Under the pieces are notes generated by a model. It ran no database searches and was not told the origin of the DNA. It saw only the letters and a program-made list of their open reading frames with translations. Shown here in pieces: positions 48,202-59,790 of a DNA stretch of 64,000 bases. The translations under genes were made by a program, and so were the position numbers. Numbering within the stretch: position 1 is the first letter of the stretch; each line of letters starts with the position of its first letter. Location of the stretch: NCBI GenBank assembly GCA_029718625.1, contig CM056376.1, positions 121,674,264 to 121,738,263 of the forward strand, written 5' to 3'. The stretch comes from Synaphobranchus kaupii. Taxonomy: Eukaryota > Chordata > Actinopteri > Anguilliformes > Synaphobranchidae.

Positions 48202-48412
48202 AAATGGTTAAGGAACTGGCCTTGCAACCGAAAGGTTGCAGGCTCGATTCCCAGGTAGGACACTGCCGTTGTACCCTTGAGCAAGGTACTTAACCAGAAT
48301 TGCTTCAGTATATATCCTTCTGTATAAATGGGTAATATGTATTAAAAAAAATGCTAAAAAGTTGTGTAAGTCGCTCTGGATAAGAGCGTCTGCTAAATGC
48401 CTGTAATGTAAT
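48202..48412 (+). mobile_element. tRNA-derived SINE with L2-type tail
   Basis: A tRNA-like head holds an A-box region (ATGGTTAAGGAACTGG) and a B box (GGCTCGATTCC). It is followed by the core motif GTTGTACCCTTGAGCAAGG and then the tail GTCGCTCTGGATAAGAGCGT, CTGCTAAATGCCTG and (TAATG)n. This tail matches the L2 LINEs in the window, so the SINE probably borrows L2 reverse transcriptase. The first bases of the head are replaced by an A-rich stretch, so it is slightly 5'-truncated. Confidence 0.85.
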
Positions 48413-48417
48413 GGGTA

Positions 48418-48795
48418 TGTCTCAGCCCCGCCCACTGGTGGAGAGAGCACATGCACCTGGTTTGTGATGGCTAATGAGCCCAGGTGCTTAAAGTGTGCTT
48501 GTCTTCACAGTGCGGGGCTGAGACCGCGAGCAAACGCCAGAGAGAGAGATCGCGTCTTTGTTTGTTTGTTCATTTATGAGGACTAACGAACCTGGCTGGG
48601 CGAGCTGAAAAGCTGACGGCACCGGTTGCGGCATTTGGTTTGGTTTAGTTTGTTATTTTGTCTTTGTTGTTTTAGTTAATTGTTTTTGCCCAGAACCCGT
48701 GAGGGAGAAGGGTGAAGGTGTTTTAATTTATTTTTTACGGTGCAAACCCGGAGCTGCCGCATCTCCCTCCCAAGGGCGTGTCGCTGCGTGTGACA
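48418..48795 (+). mobile_element. Possible solo LTR between two SINEs
   Basis: Starts TGTCTCAGCCCCGCC and ends GCGTGTGACA (TG...CA boundaries), 378 bp. GTCTCAGCCCCGC at the start is repeated inverted at 48512-48524. The rest is T-rich (TTTGTTTGTTTG, TTTAATTTATTTTTTACGG). No matching 5-bp target duplication was found. The right edge coincides with the break in the adjacent minus-strand SINE, as if the element cut into it. Confidence 0.4.
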
Positions 48796-49213
48796 GTCCA
48801 TTTATCTGCAAGCACCGCCGTGTCGATGCCGAAACTGCCCTGCTGATTCGAGAGAGCGTAGGCATCTGCGGTTCTCCTCCAAAACACGTGGTGTCGGCAG
48901 CCTGCTTCTTTTCACACCGCAGACTAAAGCGACGCTCGCAGAGAGTGGAGTCGGAGAATGACCTTTCATATGTAGCTGTCCACGGGTGCCCTATCGACCA
49001 GCGGGGGGTCACTAGTCACTAGATAGCAATGAAACTCAGACTGCAACCGAATGAACCCTCGCATACCCTGGTCAACGCAATGGCCAATTGTGAATCGCCC
49101 TATGGAGCTGCTGGCCACAGTTGGCACTGTCACAGTCTGGATTTGATCGAAGACCATGAGGCTCGTCCTGGGACCAGAATGTTAACCAAATGGGCCACCC
49201 ACCAGCCTCCGTA
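48796..49213 (-). mobile_element. tRNA-headed SINE-like element, minus strand
   Basis: On the minus strand a tRNA-like head (TTTGGTTAACATTCTGG as A-box region; TCTTCGATCAAATCC as B box) leads into a long body shared with 45514-45746. The 3' end is cut off at about 48796 where the possible LTR begins. The frame at 48728-49012 (minus) lies in this body and is not thought to be a gene. Confidence 0.65.
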
Positions 49214-52200
49214 GCTTCTTTCTATGAATTAAATAGGGGGATTGAATCGGAACATCAAACACATACTGTGGATGTGCCCCTTAGAAAAGCATTTAATAAA
49301 CATATTATTGTACAGGCTTGCGTTCATAGAAGAAACCAATCCTGAAAAACGGGCAGAGCCTGCTGTTTATTGAAAATCAGTTTGTTCTTGTTTCTTCAAT
49401 ATCTCAGTTTTGGTTTTGGAGTCAACGGCAAGGTTCAACTTGACAATTTTTGTCACTTTGAAAAATGAGTCAGCTGCTGTTAAACTGAATTTTGACCTTT
49501 TTCACAGTATATTTTTGAATATGATGAGCTCAGGGGAGCTGAATAAAGAACAGCATCATTGCATTTGAGAGAGATACAGGAGTCAGGATGTCAGCATCCT
49601 CATATGTGATGCAATTGTATGACAGGTTTAAATGTTTGCATGATGGAACACAATTATGCCATCATATTCCAATAAAATGGCCGCTGGCCAGAAGCAGGGA
49701 AGTAATTTATTTTCTGTTCCTCATGGGAAGGGGACATGGCAAGCAAAATCCTGTGCAGCCAGTCAACGTCATGTCAAGAAGCTCTTGGAGAAAAGATGTT
49801 TGATGGAGTCTGTTTTTTGTACCACAGAAATGAGGTTTGAAAGTTTGCCAGGGAAAGTGAGTCACCGACACACACGGTACACCCCCAGAGACAGGTGACA
49901 GAACACGTTGGACAAAACCCCCTGAAGAACAGAGCAACCAGTGCGGATTTGCGTGCTCGCCAAGCAGAAACCGGAGAGCTATTCCGCGTCTGTCATATTA
50001 TCAACACTCACTGTCATTCCATAAACGGGGGCACATTAGTTTCTCATAGTGCAGGTGCAGAGAGCAACGTGCTAGCGCATCAATTTCTGCCGCAAATACT
50101 GTATGTGCAGAGAGTGTTTTCATCTACACTTGGTTTTTATTTCATCCTGATTGCTGGCATTTATGTTTGTCCAAGATAAATTATTTAAACTACATGAGGG
50201 ATGTTCCCTAAGATTCAATGAAGTGCACTGAGCAACTTTACAGGCTGATACAATTCAATGAAATGAGACTTATTAAAGTTTTCTGAGATCCAATAAAACA
50301 CAACTTATGCCCATAAGGTTTATTTTCTGTGATCCAATAAAACAACTACCTTAATGCTTATAAAGAAACAGGAAAAATAGGCTAAAAATGTTGATTCCCA
50401 GGCTTTCTTCTGGATGAGAGAATTAACAGCACTAGAATGAAATACAGCACTGGATATCCAACCCATTGTTTTAGTATAATAATGGTTTTGAAGAGAGCGT
50501 TTACTTTAATTGTAAATATGTATGCATATACTTAGTTATATACTGTGCCATACTGTGAACATTTCAGAAATTCACAGCATAGCATGAGAGACCTGGGAAT
50601 GTTTTTATTCATTTTATACCATGTCTGTCTTGCAAGGGGGAAAAAACATAACAGAAACATGGGATGGCTTTATAAACAGAGGGCAATTACTGTGGCGTTG
50701 ACTTGTCAGGGAAGGATGCCCAGTGCCTAGCCATGCACTATCATGCTGTGTTTAATGCCTGGCGTGTGGCTTCTGGCAGCTTCTGCCTCAAACAGACAAA
50801 ACGTGGGGCGCAACACTTAAAAAGACATTACCAGCACTGTTTGGGAATGAAGCCATTCTCCATGACTGACATTTGTGGGGATGACCAGGCAGCACATATG
50901 TCAAACAGTGGTTAATAATGGCTTTATTTATTTTGTTACCACAATCAGTGTCGTTCCCTTCTTTTGAAAATTGTTTTAGATTTTCCTTTAATGGAATGTC
51001 TGCACGCCTAGGTTCCTCTGTGTCAGCCCCAGCAGTGCGGCCAATTACTAGAGGATAATGGACCGACAGACATCCCTGAAGTACATGACGGCTCATGTCG
51101 ACGAGCCTCTTAGAGTCCTCCATCATGTGATGCTGGTGGTGTGGAAATGTGCAAAACAGGAAGTCCTTAGAGAGGGATTTAAATGCAGACCACATCATCA
51201 TCAGTTGTGTGTGGTTAAGAAAGGGAAAAACAATGATGTGGTATGGATTCCTTTTTATTTTCAAAAAAAAAAAGATTGGAACTGGGCGATACCCGTTGAT
51301 AGTCTACTCACTATTACACTATTACATTTGTGTCTAGATTTATTTACTGGCTGTCATTTTTTTTGAAGGGTTTATACATTCAGTCCATTGAGAATACAGT
51401 CCATCCTGCCAGAAGCCAGCTATCTTGCTCTGTATGAATGGACTTGCGTTATAAATATTCAAAGAGAACCTGCCTGTTTGCAGTTGCAGACAAATACAGT
51501 GGAAGAAAAATCTAAATAATAAATTGTTACACAGATGTGATGCAGTTAATTGGTATTGATGTTATTTGTTATTGCCATTTGAGCTATTTGTTATTAGTGT
51601 CACAGTATTGATAGAGGTGCCATTTATAAGTAATTGAATGACTAGCTGAGATTATTGCCACACACTTATTTGGCTTGAGACTAAAAATGTAGGCTCTGTT
51701 GCCATCTTGCTGAATTTTTACCCACAACTTTGATTCTCAAATTCCATGTTTCACTTGAAATAATTCAAAAGAGGTTTTGACTTTGTTCAATGCTCTGCTG
51801 AATGGGACAAACACATTTACACCTCTGACAGTGGATCCATTAACTACCAGCAAAAGTGTTGTCCTGCTGCCGTATTTCCTTTTGTCATGAGCTTAATTAA
51901 CATCGCAACATTTATGTGGGCGGCCAATTTATTTTGCTAGAGTCCATTTTAATTGAATCATAAATGATGTGGCCATTATTGTTATGACAAAAAACTTTAT
52001 TCAGATTGGTATGATTGCTTTGTCTCATGCAGTGTTCTAAATGCAAATTATTTCTGTTTTTTCCCCTCTATATGTCTACAGTATATCGCTATATCAAATG
52101 GGAAAGGGAGATACAGGATATTGTTTATGTTTTCCAAGACAATGTCAATAAATGGTTATGACAATACTCATCAAATAATTTCCATTTAAAACATTTGTTT

Positions 52201-52261
52201 TGTGCATTTGAGTTATTTGCAAGTGAACTTGGGGAGACCAATTCCTTTTAATTGAGGTATT
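49214..52261. other. Three kb with no recognised gene
   Basis: The largest frame (50788-51264 minus, 158 codons) has no recognisable domain, no low-complexity explanation and no visible splice context; I treat it as chance. A poly-A lies at 51264-51274. The stretch 51840-52000 has several TTAATTAA/CAATTTATTTT homeodomain-like sites. Confidence 0.35.
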
Positions 52262-52555
52262 GGTAACACTTTATTTTGAGTGTCCAATATTGACACTCAA
52301 CTTGATATCAACTGATATAAATTGAATATCAGTTCAGTGTTGAGCTCAATTTAAAGTCAATTGCATGTCAGATGATTGTCCACAAACAGAGGAGTGTCAA
52401 GAAACACTGTATTGACACTCAACACTTATCAAGAAACACTCTATTGACACCCAGCATAGTATAAACTCACTGTTTGCTGTATCTCAACTCTCTCTGATAT
52501 TCAATTGCTATCAAATTGAGTGTCAACACATTGGACACTCAAAATAAAGTGGTAC
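52262..52555. mobile_element. MITE with 9-bp target duplication
   Basis: The inverted ends GGTAACACTTTATTTTGAGT, continuing GTCCAAT, and (complement) GTACCACTTTATTTTGAGTG pair over about 26 bases. TGAGGTATT is found directly outside both ends (52253-52261 and 52556-52564). A 9-bp duplication is typical of Mutator-like elements, though the family is not proven. The interior repeats ATTGACACTCAAC and TCAAGAAACACT motifs; it is non-coding. Confidence 0.85.
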
Positions 52556-52564
52556 TGAGGTATT

Positions 52565-55345
52565 TGTAAATAATAACAAATACTTTCATTTAAAATAGTT
52601 AAAATAATTCAAAATATGACTTTGTTCTGTATAATTACTTCATATACTTTAGAAATATTTGTTCAAATAAAAATTTTAATGAAATATGAGTGTGTCTCCA
52701 AAACTACGCCGTTAACTACTCCCTTTTCTATGTGTATTGATCATCTGACACCAACCCCACTCTTGAGAATCTGCAACTTTGTGGGCTCCACCCTCTGTCC
52801 ATGGAGGCAATAGCATGCCTGGTAATTTAGCACTTCTGAGATTAATCAGCCATTTAGTGCTACAAAAAGGGCCTGCTTGAGTGCACCAGTGTTTGATGCT
52901 GTGTTATTGGAAATATGCATCTTGTGACGTGTATTTGCATGCCTTAATTTTGCATGACACAAAATGTGCTAAGTCATGATCCAACGATAAAATGCTCAAA
53001 GCCTGAAAAGATGAATGGCTGTGCAATGCAATGACATATATTTCAATGTGCCTCATAAAATGAAATAAATATTTCAGATATATTGTCCAATTATTTGACA
53101 TTTTAATGATTTGAAATAAATCAAATAATCTGCAATAAAAGTATTTAATTTTATTTTTACACGTATTTTACACATAAATAATGGAAATAAATGTATTTGA
53201 ATGGCCATGACATATTTGAAATGATAGGTCTATTTAGCAGAAGTCTAAAGACAGTAATGGTCATTTTTTAAGGTTATGCATCTATTTACAAAAAAACCTG
53301 CACATGCCTTGCAGCAGTTACAAGGCATGTTCTGAGCATGCCTTGCCTTGAAGATTCTGAACTACACAAAAACTGGCAAGCCCTTCATCTTCTTACACTG
53401 AAACTCACAGGCTCTCTTCAAAGCTCGATCAACAAATACTTTTTTTTTGCATCTGCCTGTACATCCGTGCTGCCTATCAGACATGCATTTGTGACTGCCC
53501 TTTACAATTTATATAATAGCATGCTTATGTTTACTCTTGGCTTGTGTTGATGCACAAACTGCTCAATTATGTCACTTATGCATGACAGTATGTTTATTAT
53601 GTTATGTTCTTTTCCCATGTCACTTTTCCCTCCATCTCCCTCCTTCCCTCATTTTTAAATGTTTGCTCAGTCTCCCTCTCTCTTTATATTTCTTTCCCTC
53701 TTTTTATTCCTCTTCCTATCTGTTTTTGCTCTTTTTAATTCCCTTCTCTAATGCTCAGTTCACATCATCTAGCCCTCTGTGCCTTATCAAAAATGAATTC
53801 CCTCTGTCTGCAGAACAGAATTTAATGTCTCTCCTCTATACTTAATTATCCTCCCGCTCTGAGTGAAGTGGGACCCTCAACATGTTTTAATTGAATTTGG
53901 CAGCAGGGAGCAAGCAACCCTCAGACTTCCCTATAATTTATGGCTGATTCAATGTGAATACATATATATATATATAAATATATATTAGTACTATATGAAG
54001 GTAGGCAAGTGTTCACTCAGATGTAAGTTTGTCACATATAAAAAAGGGCATGGCAGCATGTCCAGGGTTTACTGTTGCATGCTCTGTGATTGCCAAAGGA
54101 GAGGGCTCAATATTTTTGTCCAGTCCTTTAGGAACGGCTGACACTATTTATTGCATTTTGTACAAGCTGGATTGCTAGAGATGTGGATCTCATCCGCTCG
54201 CTTGACGACACCTCTGCAACAAGGACTGTTTCCCGTTGCCAAGGAAACGGTGCAGGAGTAAGATGTGGCAGGGCTTTGATGTTTGATGCAAACCAACCAA
54301 AGTGGAAGAAGCTTAATATCACCAAGCCCCTGGAGAGGAGACAGACTACATTCTATGTTATTCTGAACATGTACGAATGCAGCATTCTTAATAAAGGCTC
54401 ACATTCATTGCCAATTCGAAGCTACTTGATGCAATTTTTATGGCAACCTTGCTTAGACACGGTATTGGCCTCGTTAGACATTTCTAACAATTAGAACATT
54501 TTTTACTCAGCCTCCCTTCTTTCAGGTTTTTTTATTTTTTATAGCTGCACACTGTGACTGGTTTTGGCAAAGGGACAGAAAAGGTCTTTGGGATCTTTTA
54601 TGGGATGAAGTATCAAAAAAGGCATGTTGGATGCAATTATTTTCATATTTATCTGAACAATTGCTGTATTTCTTATATGAAGAGGAGGTTGTCTGCCTAT
54701 CAAATGGCCATACTCTCTGAGTTTGTTTTTCTCCCTTAATCGCACCCATACAAAAAGATGTGATAATCCTCACACCCTGCAGAGATCAGAGACAGGCAAT
54801 CGTTCATTTGCGCCGCTGGAATTTCCATTATTCTAACTGTGGCCTTTTCGTTCCTGTCCAATGCATTTATTTATCCTCTGACTAAGACTCTGAAAAATCC
54901 AATGTTCTAAAGGTGAAATGTCGCGGTGCGAGGTAAATATCACAGCCAAGAAACGAGAGGGTGGATCACATTCCAGCATTATCAATGGTCAACGCTCACG
55001 GAAGTCGCAGCCCTATTGTTACTATATTTCAACTCTGTCAGTGACTGTACTCTTTTGCGCGATCCAGTCTACATTTAGACTTTACATTTTGTAAAAATTA
55101 ATAATTGAAATTAATCTGACTTAGCACTTGAAAATAAACCCAACCAGTTTATTGGATGCATCAATTCACTGACACTTACAAGGCAAATCATAAACGTCCT
55201 TGTTCTGAATTTTTTGCAAAGAGGAAGAAGGTTCTAGCGTCTTTATTTTGTAAATGCCACACCATTCATACATTCCTCCATGTATGTACAACCTCAAAGT
55301 TATATAAAGATCACCAATCACTGCTCTGCCTCCATGTCTGCTGAG
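52565..55345. other. No recognised gene; AT microsatellite and possible regulatory DNA
   Basis: Contains a short TA run (53963-53987), a CT-rich block (53625-53760), and unique-looking stretches such as 53870-53960 and 54190-54330. No frame shows a known domain. Confidence 0.35.
54235..54248. promoter_or_regulatory. Imperfect RFX X-box-like motif
   Basis: GTTGCCAAGGAAAC keeps the first X-box half-site, and the second half differs from RGYAAC at one position. Weaker than the site at 35310. Confidence 0.25.
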
Positions 55346-56059
55346 CCTGATCTCATGAAATTCGGCAATATGTACCGATTGTTAGTGTCTCAAAAAACGG
55401 TACCTGTTTCCGAATTTTGCACAAGCGCCCCCATGAGCCTGTACTGGGAACTACTGACTAAAGGCTGTGATAGGTTGAAAACATCACGTGTGAGGGTAGT
55501 AGTATATGACATCACGCGTCCCACTGCTTTTCTTGGCAAGACTTTTTTGTCAAAAATTTTTCTTGGCAAAAATTGTTTTTCTTTTTTTTTCGTGATTCCC
55601 GTACCCCACCCACAACCCCTAAACATAACCTCACAGGAGTTCACGTAACTCGGGCTCATGCCCGAACTGTTAAGATAGTGTCCCTTTTTGCTACCATATT
55701 GTTACCAACAATTTTGAAATAAAATAAATTATAAAAAATAAAAAAATTATAAAAAATAAAAAATGTCCCAGGGTCCCGCCCAACCCCTAAACATAACCTC
55801 ATAGGAGTTCACGTAACTCGGGCTCATGCCCGAACTGTTAAGATTTAAAGAATCTATATTTGCACAACTATATTTTTCCATCACAAGCTTCTCTCGCATT
55901 ATGTCTCTTTCACGAAATCTCCTTACAGTCTACAACTGAGCATTAGTCAGTAGTTCCCAGTACAGGCTCATGGGGGCGCTTGTGCAAAATTCGGAAACAG
56001 GTACCGTTTTTTGAGACACTAACAATCGGTACATATTGCCGAATTCACATGAGATCAGG
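55346..56059. mobile_element. DNA transposon with ~115-bp terminal inverted repeats
   Basis: The arms 55346-55461 and 55943-56059 are almost perfect complements, beginning CCTGATCTCATG and including TTCGGCAATATGTACCGATT and AATTTTGCACAAGCGCCCCC. The 714-bp element holds two copies of a segment of about 60 bases (55613-55676 and 55784-55846), each containing the palindrome-like GGGCTCATGCCC. The plus frame at 55280-55648 and the minus frame at 55390-55659 run through arms and are not genes. The target duplication is unclear. Confidence 0.85.
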
Positions 56060-58852
56060 TTGTGTCTGCTCCTGACTCAAGTCCCATCGGGGATACAGCT
56101 TACTAAACAGCCCTTTAGAAGCCTATATATACCCAGCTTCGCTCAGTACCGAGTAGCCCTGATTTAAAAATATATTCAACCATTGCAACTTTGTGCTTTG
56201 GCTTTAATATAGAAACACCCAAGGTGCCTTGCAAAATATATTTACTATGGCTGCTCAGTGTGTCACGAGTCATATAGAGGATAATTTAAGGCTTTCTATT
56301 CTCCCCCACTGTTCAACTCGCTGCTCGAAATAGAACTTCACTGTACCATTAATAGCGTTCATCTCTTCCATTAGATATGACTCCCATGTTCCCAATTGAA
56401 GAGACAGTTAAAGTGTATACCCTGGTCCATTGCACTGTAAAAGCAGCATGCTGGTCCATGATAATAATTCAGCCAGAACACAGAATGGAAAATAAACATT
56501 GACTTGACACCAAATGTCAGCCAACTGTTAGGAAGCAGTCTTTTCCCGTTCCTCCACATTAAGCCTTCTGTATATGTGTTCTAATAACAAAATACAGAAT
56601 GCACCTTAGCCTACTTCTCTCTTAGATGTCCCTGTTCCTTCATAACATTACCAATCAGGTGAAAATGCAGGCCATGTAAACCCACATTAGCAATGCGGAT
56701 AAACAAATTATGATGTCATATTTCATGTTAAACTTCAAAACGGCCTTAGTCCACTGGGCGCACTAGTGGTAGCTGATCCCACAGATGGGCCATAACCACT
56801 TCTTCTGATGAACATGATTTCCCTTGAGCCTGTTTACTTACATCGTTGTCTTTACTGGCTCAATATTGACACATATTGACGTAAAAGGTGAAATTATTGC
56901 TCAAACACCTTGGCTACTGGGGTTCAGTAAGTAGTGTCAGGGAATGGAAATGACCAGCAATTAACTCTGGATACATTTAGTTACGTTTGTTAGCCACACA
57001 TTTACAGCCCAGCGATGGCACAGTGATGAAGGAGTGCAAATGTTTAGTTCTACTAATTCCTTAAGGTGGGACTAATCAGAATCAGCATAGTCTTGTGCTA
57101 AATATACCCACAATCTTATACCAATGCTGCCTGTCAGTAGCCTCCTGTGCCCTATCCCAAAGGGAAATTACTTTACACAAAAGCCATCCTCCCCTTAAAC
57201 TCTTGAGTAGACACTCACCAAAATGTCCCCTTTTTAACAAGGTCCTAAGCCCTCATGTCAGTGAGCTTCCTTTGCCCATGTGAAGGAAAATAAACACGTT
57301 CATTGAGTTGCAGGTGCACTATTGCATTTTCAAAAGCAGTTTCCTCGCTTGGTATGTCTTGTAATTAACCCCATAGAAACAAGCTGAAAGGAGCTGGATA
57401 AAAGAAATAGAAAGATGACAGCTGGGTAACTGATGATTGAATGAAAGGCAACTGTATGACGGTGATCGATGACACTCTTTAGGAGACTCTATGATCGGTT
57501 ATTGGTTTGATACTCAATAGTAGATTCTGTGATTTGTTCTGTGATGACTAGTTATTGGTTGCATTGTGACTCATTAGATCCATTCCAGATCCAGAAAACT
57601 CTGTCACCAGGTGCAACGGTGAGATAAACTGAGCCACACATTTAGCATTATTTTTGCATTGTAAACTGTGATTGATTGGATACTCTGTCTGAGTATATGG
57701 CATGGCTAATGTTATCCTGTCAATTTATTTAACTCTATAAGCTTCACCCCTAGTGGTTTGAGACGTATCCGTCTCAATTACAGTATCATGTTCATCTGAA
57801 ATTATACACTACAGCTTTAAGAAAACCCCGAAAATTTTGACGCAGTATTTTTTTAAAGGGTAGCTTCTTGCGAAAACCGCAGCTTCTCCAGTTACACTGC
57901 CGTGCAATAAATTAGGAGGGTGCTATTAGTAGCCCACAGCACTCACGCACCCTCCTCTGGCTACAGCCACAGACTGTAAAATGCATCAAATGCACCGTTT
58001 ATACACGCTAAGAAAATCATGTTGACGTATAGAAACAATAATATTTTTTTAAAACGTTGTACAAATGAGTATTCGCCGTTTTCCCTTGCTTACTGTACTA
58101 TATACAGTACCTGATCCACTTTCGGTTTAGAAGACACCTAATTTTTTGCTCCAAAATCTCTCGTATAAATATGTTTAAGAAACCAAGTACTTACCAGTAT
58201 ATTCAGCTACAGCTGAACCCTGAAGAGTTTATCTTTTTATATTTCGCCAAAGTCCCATACAGTCGACATTTCCGCAGTGACCTCCCCTCGCACTGAGCGC
58301 TGAAATTCGTTGCTGTACTTGTGTGAATACGCACGCGCTTTCGTACGTTCTTTTTTAAACGTATTTAAATACATTAGGCGACGTATGTTATGGTTATTAT
58401 ATATATACTGTATGTGACTATTCTGAAATAAATGTATTCTGTAGCAAATTTCTGAATGATACAGCTTCTTCTTCAGTTCAAACTTAAAACCATGGATTTT
58501 GCAGGGAATATTTTTTTAGATACTGACATTTAAATAAAACTAGTAGAAACCAGGAGAACATTGCCTCAAAAGGGCCAAAGTAAATAGGGTTAACTTTATT
58601 TCCACATATAAGTTAGCTAACATTTGCTAGATAGATAACGTTTGAGGGGTGACATTAGATTGCTTAACAATGCAGGGAACAACGCCATTCAACACCGCTA
58701 GTATCCTAAAAGTAGCTACAAAACATTTAAGTTATAGTACAACATAACGTTCCTGTTCAAATATATTATGAATAACATAAATATAGTAGCTTTTTGACAT
58801 TTACACTGTAGCTGGTAACTAACCCAGCTTCTGTTGTTCTTAACTGAGTCCA
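56060..58852. other. No recognised gene
   Basis: Small hairpin at 57916-57957 (GAGGGTGC against GCACCCTC) and a TACTGTACTATATACAGTA palindrome at 58091-58109. No exon, tRNA or snRNA was recognised. Confidence 0.4.
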
Positions 58853-59334
58853 AACCCAGATAGCATACGGATGTGGGCCACTTCCGGCAATGATGCGGCA
58901 CTGCTGGCCTTCTTCTGGCCCGGACAAAATGGATGTGAGCCTGAAGTGGCCCACATGTAAAATAGCAAATATGGCCCAAATATCCCAAATCAAATGTGGG
59001 CCATCTTTGGCAAAGATGCGGTACTCTTGGCAATGTGTAATCTGGATGTGGCCCATGAGGTAAATGGTGAATATGGCCCAAATATCACGAAACAAATGTG
59101 GGCCACCTTTGGCAAAGATGTGGCACAGTCGACAAAGACTAATCTGGGTGTAAACCGAGTGCCATCACTGGCCCAGATCTGGCAAACAGGAGCGGACCGC
59201 CCGAGTGCCATCACTGGCCCAGATCTGGCAAACAGGAGCGGACCGCCCAAGTGCCATCATTCCACGCGGTATGTGGGCCGGATGAACATGTCGGTGTGGG
59301 CCGGATTTGGGCCGCAGCAATTTTGCTATCTGGG
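58853..59334. mobile_element. GGCC-rich inverted-repeat element with internal tandem copies
   Basis: The ends CCCAGATAGCA and TGCTATCTGGG are perfect inverted repeats of 11 bases. The interior has three related copies of an ATGTGGGCCAC-TT-GGCAA-GATG block (58871, 58994 and 59096). It also has two perfect copies of a 46-bp unit (from 59157 and 59203) with the start of a third. The composition resembles the element at 11793-13315. Frames across it on both strands are repeat artefacts. Confidence 0.8.
59157..59260. repeat. 46-bp perfect tandem duplication
   Basis: Units begin GAGTGCCATCACTGGCCCAG at 59157 and 59203, with a third partial unit from 59249. Confidence 0.92.
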
Positions 59335-59554
59335 AATGAACTGTCAATATTTCAAACCTTTTTTTAATGAGAGCTTGTCACGCGCAGGCTCCTGCCCTTA
59401 TTGCGCCATAATAATAATAATAATAATTGGCTGCTTGAATTCTTTTCTGCTTGAATTCACCAGTGTAACCAGGTACAGAGGACATTGGTCCATTCAAAAT
59501 CACACTGGTTAGGAGTTAGTTGAAAGGCAAAACAAATTAAAGAATTATGCAACT
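59335..59554. other. Spacer with (TAA)n
   Basis: A short (ATA)n run at 59408-59427; otherwise unrecognised. Confidence 0.5.
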
Positions 59555-59782
59555 CGATATCGTGTGGTCCCCCACCCCCCCCCCACAAAAAAATAAATAA
59601 ATAAATAATAATAATAATTTATATATATAATCATACTGACTGCGCCCGGTGTTTGAATTCGTATTTACCTTTTAGGGTTGTTTTAACGCACTTGTTTCAG
59701 GTTGGAAAATGCACTAATGTACGTCGCTCTGGATAAGAGCGTCTGCCAAATGCCTAAAATGTAACTGTAAAATGTAAATGTA
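59555..59782 (+). mobile_element. 5'-truncated L2 LINE 3' end with 8-bp TSD
   Basis: Starts GATATCGTGTGG and matches the 3' UTR of the LINE at 40545-40722 nearly base for base, including GACTGCGCC-GGTGTT and the CGTCGCTCTGGATAAGAGCG tail. ATGCAACT directly precedes it (59547-59554) and recurs at 59783-59790, the expected target duplication of target-primed insertion. Non-coding. Confidence 0.9.
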
Positions 59783-59790
59783 ATGCAACT

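Noticed and set aside
48728..49012. 94-codon minus frame resembling the frame at 45491-45907, as if a conserved protein
   Set aside because: The similarity is explained by the two copies of one SINE-like repeat; the frames contain differing shifts and a tRNA-like promoter lies upstream.
50788..51264. 158-codon minus-strand open frame
   Set aside because: No recognisable domain, no splice signals that make a gene model, and composition like surrounding DNA; most likely a chance frame.
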